Shown: in pieces, positions 1 to 8,536 of the stretch | Position numbering within the stretch: position 1 is the first letter of the stretch | Layout: each line of letters starts with the position of its first letter | Assembly (NCBI GenBank): GCA_017308135.1 | Contig: JAFKFM010000008.1 | Span: forward strand, 310,001-374,000 | Reading direction: 5' to 3' | Length of the DNA: 64,000 bases | DNA from: Alphaproteobacteria bacterium | GTDB lineage: Bacteria; Pseudomonadota; Alphaproteobacteria; CACIAM-22H2 | Notes under the pieces: generated by a model | The model's database searches: none | What the model was told of the DNA's origin: nothing | What the model saw: only the letters and a program-made list of their open reading frames with translations | Translations under genes and position numbers: made by a program

Positions 1-999
1 AGGGAATGGATCGACCTGATCGAGCCCGCGCGCATAGCTGGCGATCCCGTGCTCCTGATGCACGTCGAGGATCGCGAGCGGCTTTTCCGGCAAGGCGCCG
101 GTCGCCGGACGCAATAATCCGAAGCCCGCATCCATATGCCGGTTGGCGCCGGTATCCTTCGACAAGGCGAGGGCGCCGGCGTCGAGCAGGATCTGTTTGC
201 GCGCGGTGCGATGCGAAGTGATCGTCGTCAGCACGCCGACGGCGACGTCGCCGATCTCGCAGCTGCCGATCCCGGTCTGGAACAGATCGAAGAACACGAA
301 ATTGCCGGGCCGCATTTCGGTGACGCCGGCAAGGTGCTTGCCGTAAAGCGCCGTCGGCGTCGACCCGACGCTGACGATATCCACTTTACGCCCTTGCGCG
401 CGCAAATGCTCGGCCGCCGCGACCACGCCGGCGCGCTCATCCTCGGCGATTTCCTGAATCTCGGAAATGCCGTCGGCCCCATAGGAATGGCCCGCATGGG
501 CGAGCACGCCCGCGAGCATCCCGGCATCGTCCAAAATCTTACCGATCGCGTCGAGCTCGGGCGAGGCGGGCAGCACGCCCGCGCGCTCACCGCCGGTTTC
601 GATCTCGATCAACGTGCGGAACTTGACGCCCAACGCCTTGCCGCGTTCGGCGATGGCTTGCGCCACGCCGACTTCGTCGGTGAGGATTTTAAGATCGACG
701 CCGCCCGCCATCAGCTTCGCCGCGCGGTCGAGCTTGTCGGGCGAGATGCCGACCGCATAGACGATGTCGGTGAAGCCGTGCTTGGCGAAATATTCGGCTT
801 CGGCCAGCGTCGAGACGGTAATCGGTCCCGCTTTGCCGCCGTGCACGCGGCGCGCGACCTCCGCCGATTTCGCGGTCTTCATATGCGGGCGCAGCGTCAC
901 GCCCAATTCCTTCGCACGGGCGTTCATGCGCGCGATGTTGCGCGTCAGAACCGCGCGATCGAGAACGAGGCAGGGGGTTTGAAGATCGGCGAGCCGCAT
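1..999 (-). CDS. D-threonine aldolase / D-serine dehydratase-like PLP enzyme (3' end outside window)
   Basis: PLP-dependent fold-type III enzyme of the D-threonine aldolase / DSD1 family, expected to cleave D-3-hydroxy amino acids to glycine and an aldehyde. The 333 visible codons begin RLADLQTPCLVLD and contain RPHMKTAKS, where K41 fits the Schiff-base lysine. SVGSTPT and EMRPGNFVFFD are further family signatures. Members usually run about 370-380 residues, so the metal-binding C-terminus lies beyond the window. The start ATG overlaps the stop of the upstream EAL-like gene (ATGA), which suggests translational coupling. Substrate and stereochemistry are not proven; 3-hydroxyaspartate aldolase is an alternative. 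Confidence 0.85.
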   Translation of the reverse strand, partial: MRLADLQTPCLVLDRAVLTRNIARMNARAKELGVTLRPHMKTAKSAEVARRVHGGKAGPITVSTLAEAEYFAKHGFTDIVYAVGISPDKLDRAAKLMAGGVDLKILTDEVGVAQAIAERGKALGVKFRTLIEIETGGERAGVLPASPELDAIGKILDDAGMLAGVLAHAGHSYGADGISEIQEIAEDERAGVVAAAEHLRAQGRKVDIVSVGSTPTALYGKHLAGVTEMRPGNFVFFDLFQTGIGSCEIGDVAVGVLTTITSHRTARKQILLDAGALALSKDTGANRHMDAGFGLLRPATGALPEKPLAILDVHQEHGIASYARGLDQVDPFP

Positions 1000-2255
1000 C
1001 AGGGGCGGGGCGCGCCGACCGCCGGGGCCTGGGCGCGCATCAGCGCGTCGATATGCCAGCCTTGGAACATCCGGATGCCGACGGCTTGGCCAAGCTCGAA
1101 CGCCAGCGGCGTTTCGCAGCGGCTCATGATCACGCGGTTGATGTCGGCCTCGGCCAGCATGGCGCCGAGCCCGCGCATCTTCCAATCCTCGGCATGGTCC
1201 TTCATGAAGACCATCTTGATGAGGTCGGCGCGCAGATCGGCGCGACGGAAGAAGGTCAGCACGTCGGGCGTGAGGCCGTCGAGCAGCGTGCGGTACCCGG
1301 CCTTCTGCAGCACGTCGACCGCGCGGTTATAGCCTTCGAGATCGGCGAACACGTCGAAGCGCGGCAGTTCGACGATGATGTTGCCCTTCGCGAGGAACGT
1401 GCCGATGCGTTGATCGAATTCGCGGAACTTGTCGGACAGCACCGTCTCGACCGTCAGATTGATCGAGATATTGCCCGACGTCTTGCCGAGATAGCCTTCC
1501 TGCAACGCGCGCAGCAGGCGGTGATCGAAGGTGCGGAACAGCATCTGCAACAGGCCGCGCTGGCCGCGCATATTGAGGCGCGGCTGCATCAGGTTGCGCA
1601 CGTCGTTCACGGAGAAATAATACTCGCGGAAGATCGGGCGCAGCTGGTTGCCGGTCAGCGCGATGCAGATCGGCTGGTTGCGCAGGAACGATTTGATGTC
1701 GGACCGGCCGAAAATCTCCTCCGTCGCCGACAGCGACGAAGCGGTGAAGGCCTGGAAGTTTTGCGCGAACAACGGCGGCGGGGCGTTGGCGCCGGCGCGC
1801 TGAAGGGCGCGGGTGCGTGCGTCCTGCTGGCTCTTGTAATCCTCCAGCGCCGCGCGCGCGTAATCGTGGAAATCGTTGAACTGCGTTTCGAAATTATACC
1901 AGGTGCAGCTCTCTTCGATTTCCTCGTCGGGCAGGCCCGTGGCGACCGAGTGGCGGCGGAGCAGATCGTCGAGCTCCGTCACGACGCTTTCGAACTGGTT
2001 CGGGTTGTCGACGCGGAAGATGAACACGATGTCGAAATTGGAAAGCTGATAGACGCTGCCTTCGAGGCGGCCGACCATTTCGCGGATCGCGTGGAACACG
2101 ACGTAGAAATTCTCGCGCCGCCGGTTGAACCATTGCGAGCGCTTCATCGACAGCACGACCGCCATGCGCGGAACGGTGTTACCCGTCCGCTTGATGCGGT
2201 CGATGTCGGAGATCAGCGTCTCTTCGTCGGTTCTGGGATTGGTGGGCGCGTCCAT
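999..2255 (-). CDS. Degenerate EAL-domain protein
   Basis: A 418-residue cytoplasmic protein. The C-terminal part (about 265-405) has the layout of an EAL fold: a SINLTVETVLS-like strand, IIVELPRFDVFAD, LLDGLTPDVLTFF, a DLIKMVF strand and a final FELGQAVGIRMFQGWHID segment, which resembles the usual end of EAL domains. The metal-ligand residues of active c-di-GMP phosphodiesterases are not recognisable, and ELPR stands where the second conserved Glu motif is expected, so a non-catalytic binding or scaffold role is more likely. The N-terminal 230 residues resemble no family I can name; FDIVFIFRVDN may be a degenerate GGDEF-like strand. It is first in a two-gene unit with the aldolase. Confidence 0.6.
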   Translation of the reverse strand: MDAPTNPRTDEETLISDIDRIKRTGNTVPRMAVVLSMKRSQWFNRRRENFYVVFHAIREMVGRLEGSVYQLSNFDIVFIFRVDNPNQFESVVTELDDLLRRHSVATGLPDEEIEESCTWYNFETQFNDFHDYARAALEDYKSQQDARTRALQRAGANAPPPLFAQNFQAFTASSLSATEEIFGRSDIKSFLRNQPICIALTGNQLRPIFREYYFSVNDVRNLMQPRLNMRGQRGLLQMLFRTFDHRLLRALQEGYLGKTSGNISINLTVETVLSDKFREFDQRIGTFLAKGNIIVELPRFDVFADLEGYNRAVDVLQKAGYRTLLDGLTPDVLTFFRRADLRADLIKMVFMKDHAEDWKMRGLGAMLAEADINRVIMSRCETPLAFELGQAVGIRMFQGWHIDALMRAQAPAVGAPRP

Positions 2256-2430
2256 CAGCGTCTGTGATCGGCGAGTGGGAAAGGGCGGCGAAAGTCTTAA
2301 CGAGCGGCGATGCTTTTGTTTTTACGCGGCGAATCACTCTCGCACGCGGGTACCGGCGGATACAATACCACGAGCTTCGCCGCGCTGTACCGGGATCGCG
2401 ACCGGAACGGAACAAGTACGCCGAAGTTTT

Positions 2431-3234
2431 CTAAGGGGCCCCGGCATCGAACAAGTCGCGCAGCAGCGCATCGCGTGCGGCGGGGCCCGAGGGGCCCGGC
2501 GGGCGGGCGGTCGCTTGGGTCAGTCTTGCGAAAACCATGCGCCGCTCGCCTTTGACCGCCCAGCCGACGAACCAGCCCCAGGGCCGCGCATGGTTGAGCG
2601 TGCCGTCGGCGTTGCGCGGCGGGGCGCTGCCGGTCTTGCCGTAGACGCGCCAGCCATCGCCGCGTAGCCCCTGATCGAGTAACGCCGTGGTCATATCGAT
2701 CGCCTGCGGCGAAACCGGCAGTTCGCGCGCGAGCAGCTTGCGCAGGAATGCGACCTGCTCGTCGGGCGAAATCGCGAGCGACGAGCTGAGCCACGCGCGA
2801 TCGAGGCCGTTCTCCTTGCCGGGATCGCCGCGCGTGTCCCGATTGCCGTAGCCGAACGCGCGCGCATAGGCCGCGAAGCGGTCCTTGCCCAGCGCGTGCG
2901 TCACGCGCTGCGAATACCAGACGACGGACTCGCTCATCCATTTCGCCGGATCGGTCGGCGATTTCCACGCCGGGTTCCAGGCGGGATAACCGTCGCGATA
3001 GGGCAGGACCGGCGCGTTCGCATCCTGCAAGAAGCCGGAATCGTATCCCATCAGCGCGATCGGGATTTTGAACGTCGAGGCGGGCGGGGCGCGGCGCGCG
3101 CAATCGCCGTCGCGGCGCAGAACCTTTCCGTTCGCCGCCTCGACGACGATCGTGCAGATCGTTTTCGTTTCGGCGTGGGCGGGCGAAGCGGCGAAGAGTG
3201 CAAGCGCGACCGAAAACCAGCGTCGCAAGTTCAT
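2431..3234 (-). CDS. Class D (OXA-type) beta-lactamase
   Basis: Periplasmic serine beta-lactamase of class D. It has a signal peptide ending near AHA-21, then the active-site motif S53-T-F-K56, S103-V-V, Y129-G-N, the tryptophan of the omega loop at W148 (followed by LSSSLAISP) and the K200-T-G triad. Every class D signature is present and the 267-residue length is normal, so an active enzyme is expected. The start overlaps the stop of the upstream methyltransferase by 4 bp, so the two are probably one transcript. There is no adjacent regulator or mobile element, and composition matches the neighbours. This points to a resident chromosomal gene and not an acquired one. Substrate range cannot be read from sequence. 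Confidence 0.92.
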   Translation of the reverse strand: MNLRRWFSVALALFAASPAHAETKTICTIVVEAANGKVLRRDGDCARRAPPASTFKIPIALMGYDSGFLQDANAPVLPYRDGYPAWNPAWKSPTDPAKWMSESVVWYSQRVTHALGKDRFAAYARAFGYGNRDTRGDPGKENGLDRAWLSSSLAISPDEQVAFLRKLLARELPVSPQAIDMTTALLDQGLRGDGWRVYGKTGSAPPRNADGTLNHARPWGWFVGWAVKGERRMVFARLTQATARPPGPSGPAARDALLRDLFDAGAP

Positions 3235-3959
3235 CGCAGCGCCGAGACGAGCAACAGACCGGGCCGATCCAGTTCCGCACGCAGCGACGGATCGGCAGCG
3301 GCTTCCTCCGGCGTGGGCGCGTATTCGTCGATCCGGGCGATCGTGAAACCCGCATCGATCAAATCATTCAGCGTCGTCGCCAGCGTGCGATGGAATTTCA
3401 GCACGTCGTCGGCGAACCAATCCGTGCGCCGCTCGCCCTCGATCCCGTAATCATAAACGGGCCATATCTTGCGTCCGCCGGGGCCGTCGATCCAATCGAT
3501 CTTGCCGGCGGCCATATAGATCGGATGCTCGACCGAAAAAACCAGCGCGCCGCCGGGCACGAGGCCGCGATGGATCGTCGCGACGAGCTTCGGGAAATCG
3601 GCGACGTAGTGGAAGGCAAGGGAGCTGTAGACCAGATCGAACGCGCCAGGCGACAGATCCAGCGTGTCGAGATCGGCGCGGCGATACGCGATCGCCGGAT
3701 CTTCCGTGTCGCGCCGCGCGCGGGCGAGCATGTTCTCCGACAGATCGAGCCCGAGCACGGACGCGGCACCGTTCTCGCGGGCCCAGCGCGCGAACCAGCC
3801 GAAGCCGCAGCCCAGATCGGCGACGTGCGCGCCGGCAAGCGCCGGCAGCATCGCGCGCAAACGCGGCCATTCCGGCGCGCCGTCGAGGCCGATCTTCTGC
3901 CGGCGCAGCGTCGTATAGCCGGCGAAGAACTTGGGATCGTCGTAGATGTTCTGGGCCAT
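3231..3959 (-). CDS. Class I SAM-dependent methyltransferase
   Basis: A 242-residue Rossmann-fold methyltransferase. Motif I is VADLGCGFGWFARWA (about 51-65), the acidic end of beta-2 is LGLDLSENML, and the later strands LVYSSLAFHYV and ALVFSVEHP follow the order of UbiE/BioC-like (Methyltransf_11) enzymes. The acceptor substrate is unknown. It is translationally coupled to the downstream class D beta-lactamase through an ATGA overlap. A 13-bp hairpin lies between it and the preceding methyltransferase gene. Confidence 0.85.
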   Translation of the reverse strand: MAQNIYDDPKFFAGYTTLRRQKIGLDGAPEWPRLRAMLPALAGAHVADLGCGFGWFARWARENGAASVLGLDLSENMLARARRDTEDPAIAYRRADLDTLDLSPGAFDLVYSSLAFHYVADFPKLVATIHRGLVPGGALVFSVEHPIYMAAGKIDWIDGPGGRKIWPVYDYGIEGERRTDWFADDVLKFHRTLATTLNDLIDAGFTIARIDEYAPTPEEAAADPSLRAELDRPGLLLVSALR

Positions 3960-4000
3960 CGCCGGGTTTTAGCGGGACGACGTCCTTCTCGGCAACGTCG

Positions 4001-4031
4001 ATGCCCCGTCCGGGCGAACCGGACGGGGCAT
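4001..4031. terminator. Perfect 13-bp hairpin between two methyltransferase genes
   Basis: ATGCCCCGTCCGG pairs exactly with CCGGACGGGGCAT across a 5-nt GCGAA loop. It lies 9 bp beyond the stop of the 4040-4879 gene and 41 bp before the next start, both on the minus strand. There is no U-tract, so it is either a factor-assisted terminator or an RNA-stability element. Confidence 0.5.
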
Positions 4032-4039
4032 GGCGTTAC

Positions 4040-4879
4040 TTAGGGCACGCGGATTGTGACCCGCAGGAACGCGGCGGGGATCATCGTCGTGTCGTTGGTC
4101 TTGGCTTGGTTCTGCCGGTTGAACAGCAGATCGAGCTCGTTGTGCAGTTCCTCGGCCTTACCGGATTTGGCCGCCGCTTCGAACGCGTTCATCGTCGGGC
4201 CATAGAAATTGCGGAACCGATCGAGGAATTCCGACGCCGGACCCGCATGCCGGAACACGTAGCTGTCCTTCTCGCACACGACGTTGGCGGCCGGAACGCC
4301 GGCGGCCGCAAAACGCTCGACCACGTTGGCTTCCACGCCCCAGGTCATCGGGCTGACGAAACCTTCCGGCGGCGGCGGCGAATAGGCCGAGCTGATCTTC
4401 AGGATCTGCGCCACCAATGTGGGGTCGCCCGGAATCCAATTGCCCATCACGATCCGGCCGCCGGATTTCGTGACGCGCACCATTTCCTTGGCGACGTCGA
4501 ACGGTTTGGGTGCGAACATCGCGCCGAAGATCGAGACGACAAGATCGAAGCGCATATCCTCGAGATTAGCGAGATTGCTCGCATCGCCTTCTTCGAAGCG
4601 GATATTCGAAAGCGCGAGGGCCTGGGCGCGCGCATTGCCGGCGGTGACCAGATTACGAGCGATATCCACGCCTAGAACTTCGGCGCCGGCTTGCGCTGCG
4701 GGGATCGCCGTCGTGCCGTCGCCGCAACCGAGGTCGAGCACCTTCATGCCCTTCAAAACGCGCAGCGATTTGACGAGGGCTTCGCCGCTTTCGCGCATCG
4801 TCGCGGCGATGCGGGTGAAGTCACCTTTTTCCCAAAGCGCCTTGTTGGCGTTGGGAACGGAGATCGGTTTGGTATCCAT
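4040..4879 (-). CDS. Class I SAM-dependent methyltransferase
   Basis: A 279-residue methyltransferase with motif I MKVLDLGCGDGTTAIPAA (about 44-61), EVLGVDIARNLV as the ribose-binding acidic strand, and MRFDLVVSIFGAMFAP followed by GGRIVMGNWIPGD. This pattern is common in UbiE-like or ArsM-like enzymes, but the arsenic-binding cysteines of ArsM are absent. It may be read divergently from, or controlled by, the HxlR regulator upstream at 4984-5688, which lies on the same strand 104 bp away. Acceptor unknown. Confidence 0.85.
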   Translation of the reverse strand: MDTKPISVPNANKALWEKGDFTRIAATMRESGEALVKSLRVLKGMKVLDLGCGDGTTAIPAAQAGAEVLGVDIARNLVTAGNARAQALALSNIRFEEGDASNLANLEDMRFDLVVSIFGAMFAPKPFDVAKEMVRVTKSGGRIVMGNWIPGDPTLVAQILKISSAYSPPPPEGFVSPMTWGVEANVVERFAAAGVPAANVVCEKDSYVFRHAGPASEFLDRFRNFYGPTMNAFEAAAKSGKAEELHNELDLLFNRQNQAKTNDTTMIPAAFLRVTIRVP

Positions 4880-4983
4880 GCTGGGTTTCCTTAGTGGTTG
4901 AAGGCCCCCAAAGGATCATCGCCGCATTCGCCGCGATAGTGCAGGAAGTGGAGCGACCCGATACAGATTGTGAAGCGCCCGCG

Positions 4984-5688
4984 TCAGGCGGCCGTGCGTT
5001 GTTCCGCCGCCGCCGCTCCGTAGCCGCTGCACACCATCCATTTTTCCAAAGTGGCGATCAGCTTGCGATCGCCGATCAAGGCGATCTTGTTGGCGTCGAT
5101 TTCGGCGCGCAGGCGCGACCAGCCCATCCACGCCGATGTCATCGCTTTCAGATCGGCCCGGATGAAAAGATCGACGTCATGGCCGGGATCGAGCAGGCAG
5201 AGATCGACGGGTTGGCCTTGGCGCGCCACCAGCCAGTAATGTTGCTCCTTCGCGGGCAACTCCGGATAGGTGAATTGTATCACCGTCGTCTTGCCGCGCG
5301 GCAGCGCGGCGGCATCGATCCTCCGGCGCATGTTCCACATCAATAAACGCGCGTCTAGTTTTTCGAGCGAGACATCCTTGTCGATATTGCGATGCGCCCA
5401 TTTGCCCAAGGCTTGCACCACGGGCACCAATTCGTCGGCCATGGGCGTCAGGGTGTAACGCGTCTCGCCGCCATCGGCTTGGGTCCGGCGAACCAGACCA
5501 TGCTGTTCAAGTTCCTTCAGACGCTTCGACAGAAGCGTGGGCGAAATGCCGGGCACGCCGCGCCGGATTTCGTTGAAGCGCGCCGCACCGCTCGCCAATT
5601 CGCTGAGGATCAACAGCGTCCAGCGCGGCTCGATGATTTCGCAGGCCTTGGCGACCGGGCAAAAACTGGCATAGCAATCGGTTGTCAT
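4984..5688 (-). CDS. HxlR-family regulator with C-terminal SCP2-like domain
   Basis: A winged-helix transcription regulator of 234 residues. The HxlR signature runs from CYASFCPVAKACEIIEPRW through FNEIRRGVPGISPTLLSKRL (about residues 4-55). The C-terminal half (about 125-225) contains DVDLFIRADLKAMTSAWMG and IALIGDRKLIATLEKWM, which match an SCP2 sterol-carrier-like domain, a known HxlR extension that may sense a hydrophobic ligand. The ATG at 5688 is preferred over one at 5703 because GGAGAG lies 5 nt before it. The methyltransferase immediately downstream on the same strand is the likeliest regulated gene (inference). Confidence 0.85.
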   Translation of the reverse strand: MTTDCYASFCPVAKACEIIEPRWTLLILSELASGAARFNEIRRGVPGISPTLLSKRLKELEQHGLVRRTQADGGETRYTLTPMADELVPVVQALGKWAHRNIDKDVSLEKLDARLLMWNMRRRIDAAALPRGKTTVIQFTYPELPAKEQHYWLVARQGQPVDLCLLDPGHDVDLFIRADLKAMTSAWMGWSRLRAEIDANKIALIGDRKLIATLEKWMVCSGYGAAAAEQRTAA

Positions 5689-5776
5689 GAATTCTCTCCG
5701 CAAAAGGACATATTCTGAATACCGGAATTCGCGGCGCGTCCAGTCCAGAAAGTGTAGCGCTTTGGAACTTGGTGGC

Positions 5777-5960
5777 GGGGGTGGGATTGAAAATCCGCGC
5801 TGATGGCGCGGAATTTTCCTCGCGTTGCGCGGACTTCGCTGACGCTACGCGCCGCACGCGGTGCGAACGGTCGAACCTTGGGTTCGTTCACCGCATCCCC
5901 GTCGCCAGATTTGCGAGGGCCCGTTTGGGCCCCGGCAAATCTGGCGGAGGGGGTGGGATT
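5777..5960. repeat. tRNA-Ser-associated repeat element, copy A
   Basis: This stretch lies on the 3' side of tRNA-Ser(UGA). Positions 5781-5900 align with 50890-51009 at roughly 88% identity by hand count. The distal end (5777-5788, GGGGGTGGGATT) is an exact 12-bp copy of the tRNA's own 3' end (5949-5960). Inside are a terminator-like palindrome (AAAATCCGCGC against GCGCGGA then T-rich), CGAACC/GGTTCG and, abutting the tRNA, a long hairpin (5903-5946). Distance between the end repeats is 172 bp. Small ORFs across it differ in coding continuity between the two copies and are probably spurious. Confidence 0.75.
5903..5946 (-). terminator. Long hairpin abutting the 3' end of tRNA-Ser(UGA)
   Basis: CGCCAGATTTGC (5903-5914) pairs perfectly with GCAAATCTGGCG (5935-5946). 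After a 2x2 mismatch, GGGCCC pairs with GGGCCC around a GTTT loop. The outer stem absorbs the CGCCA end of the tRNA. No U-tract follows, so it could be a 3'-processing or stability structure instead of an intrinsic terminator. Confidence 0.6.
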
Positions 5961-6031
5961 CGAACCCACGAAGACGTTGCCGCCTTGCCGGTTTTCAAGA
6001 CCGGTGCCTTAAACCGCTCGGCCACCCCTCC
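5942..6031 (-). tRNA. tRNA-Ser (anticodon UGA)
   Basis: Ninety nucleotides including an encoded CCA. Acceptor stem GGAGGGG pairs with CCCCTCC. The D-arm reads TGGCCGAGCGGTTTAAGGC, the anticodon stem CCGGT/ACCGG frames the loop CTTGAAA with anticodon TGA, a long class II variable arm follows, and the T-arm is GTGGGTTCGAATCCCAC. The long variable arm together with anticodon UGA fixes it as serine. Confidence 0.97.
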
Positions 6032-6140
6032 GCATTTGCGTCCATCCGGTCCGACGGGCCTTGCGGGCGCCGCAACATAGCGCGGACGACCGCGCGGCGT
6101 GAACACACTTCCTTAACCCCCGTCGCCCAGTCTGGCGGGT

Positions 6141-6905
<765 letters not shown>

Positions 6906-6957
6906 GTTTTCCGTCAGTTGCCCTGGGCCTGTGCGGGCGCGTAGAGTGCCCGCCCCA

Positions 6958-7881
6958 ATGAATATCGACTTCCAACTCTGGCTTTCCAAGCTGGTCTGGC
7001 TGATCGCCGAACCGGCCAGCTTGCTGCTTTCGATCTGGGTCGCGGGCTGCCTCGTGCTGTGGACGCGCTGGTGGCGGCTGGGCCGTTTCCTCGTCTGCGT
7101 GTCGGCGTTGCTGACCACGGCCGTGGCGCTCTATCCGATCGGGCAGATGGCGCTGCGCCCGATCGAAGACCGGTTTCCGCCGGTCGTCACGCTGCCGCCG
7201 CGCATCGACGGCATTCTCGTGCTCGGCGGCGTCATCGATTACGACGTGATCGGCAAGCGCGGCGTGCCGTCCTCGCTGCTCGCCGCGGGCAGCCCGCGCC
7301 TCGACGCGTTCGTCGAACTCGCGCGGCGCTATCCGATGGCGCGGCATGTGTTCACCGGCGGCTCGATCGAATTGATCGACGGCCGCGATACGGAAGCCGA
7401 CGTCGTGCGCCGCATCTTCGCGCGCATCGGCCTCGACACCACGCGGATCATCTTCGAGGACAAGTCGCGCAACACGTTCGAGAACGCGCGCCTCAGCCTC
7501 GAGATGATCAAGCCGGAGCCCGAGGAAACCTGGCTGCTGATCACATCGGCCCGCCATATGCCGCGCGCGGTCGGCACGTTCCGCAAAGCCGGCTGGCCGA
7601 ATTTGATTCCCTATCCGATCGACTACGCGACCGATCCCGATCGGCCCTTCGATAGCCAATTTCGCTTGGGCTACAATCTCAATTACCTGTCCGAGGCGAT
7701 CCGCGAATATATGGGCCTCGGCTATTACTGGTATTTGAAGCGCACCGACGCATTGTTCCCGGGGCCCGACGCGCCCAAGCCCGAAGGCGAAACGACGCCC
7801 GCGAGTGAAGCGCCGGTCGAACCGCCCGCCGAGGCGGCCCCCGAACCCGCGCAACCAGAAGCGCCGTCCGCCTCCGAGTAA
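6958..7881 (+). CDS. DUF218 / YdcF-SanA-ElyC family membrane protein
   Basis: A 307-residue protein with two N-terminal membrane segments (about 11-32 and 42-64) and then a DUF218 domain. The domain has GILVLGGVIDYD, HVFTGGS, FEDKSRNTFENARLS and WLLITSARHMPRAVGTFRKAGW, all typical of YdcF/ElyC proteins implicated in envelope and peptidoglycan precursor homeostasis. The C-terminal 45 residues are Pro/Ala/Glu-rich and look disordered. The start at 6958 places the first membrane segment at the N-terminus. It probably follows the kinase gene in the same direction. Confidence 0.85.
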   Translation: MNIDFQLWLSKLVWLIAEPASLLLSIWVAGCLVLWTRWWRLGRFLVCVSALLTTAVALYPIGQMALRPIEDRFPPVVTLPPRIDGILVLGGVIDYDVIGKRGVPSSLLAAGSPRLDAFVELARRYPMARHVFTGGSIELIDGRDTEADVVRRIFARIGLDTTRIIFEDKSRNTFENARLSLEMIKPEPEETWLLITSARHMPRAVGTFRKAGWPNLIPYPIDYATDPDRPFDSQFRLGYNLNYLSEAIREYMGLGYYWYLKRTDALFPGPDAPKPEGETTPASEAPVEPPAEAAPEPAQPEAPSASE

Positions 7882-7882
7882 T

Positions 7883-8536
7883 TCAGGATTCGGCCCAGGC
7901 CTTGAGTCGGGCGGGGGCGGGCGCTTCGTTCCAGAAATCGACGCGCAAGCGCCCGCTATCGATCGACACGCCGCAGCATGATCCCGTCGCGACCGCCATG
8001 CCTTTGCCGTCGGCTTGCGACAGGCCGCGCGCGTGGAATTCCGCGTCGCGCTTGCCGACGAACTTGAGGATACCCTGCGAAGTACACACGACCGGGATCG
8101 TCGTCTCGGTCATCGCGGCGAGATCGGCGATCACTTCGCCGATATTGGCCTCGAGCTTGTCGAGATCGGGCTTCCAGCCCTGCAAACGCGGCCACACGCC
8201 GCGCTTGCTCCACGCCTCGACCATCTCGGCGCCGACTTCCGCCGCGACGTCTTCGGTCGTGCGGCCTTCCCATTTTCCGTAATCGATCTCGGCCAAGCGA
8301 TCGTCTATCTCGGGGGCCGCGTCGAACGCCACGCGCAGATATTCGCGCGTGCGTTTGAGCGGTCCCGACCGCAACGGCCCGACCGATAAACCGGCGGCGC
8401 GCACGGCCTCGCCGAACAATCGCGCTTGGTCGAGGCCCTTGGCGACCAGCGGCAAGTCGCTGCGCAGGCCGACCCACACAGCTTTCTCGCCGGGGGCAAA
8501 CGTATTGCCGTGGCGGGTGAACAGAACTTTGCGCAT
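7883..8536 (-). CDS. Histidine phosphatase superfamily protein
   Basis: A 217-residue phosphoglycerate-mutase-like phosphatase. The catalytic motif is LFTRHGNT near the N-terminus, followed by LRSGPLKRTREY and EIDYGKWEGRT, the usual positions of the second conserved Arg and the acidic catalytic residue. The ATG at 8536 overlaps the kdsB stop by one base (TGATG), so it is the last gene of a three-gene minus-strand operon with the phosphotransferase and kdsB. The substrate is unknown; a sugar phosphate is plausible from context. Confidence 0.85.
   Translation of the reverse strand: MRKVLFTRHGNTFAPGEKAVWVGLRSDLPLVAKGLDQARLFGEAVRAAGLSVGPLRSGPLKRTREYLRVAFDAAPEIDDRLAEIDYGKWEGRTTEDVAAEVGAEMVEAWSKRGVWPRLQGWKPDLDKLEANIGEVIADLAAMTETTIPVVCTSQGILKFVGKRDAEFHARGLSQADGKGMAVATGSCCGVSIDSGRLRVDFWNEAPAPARLKAWAES

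Noticed and set aside
136..1332. Plus-strand open frame of 398 codons
   Set aside because: Antisense to the aldolase and EAL-like genes, which carry the recognisable motifs.
5769..6080. Small plus-strand frames in the tRNA-Ser element beginning MARNFPRVARTS or similar
   Set aside because: They run through a tRNA gene and a repeat with strong hairpins. The corresponding frame in the other copy has a different length, so they are spurious translations of the repeat.
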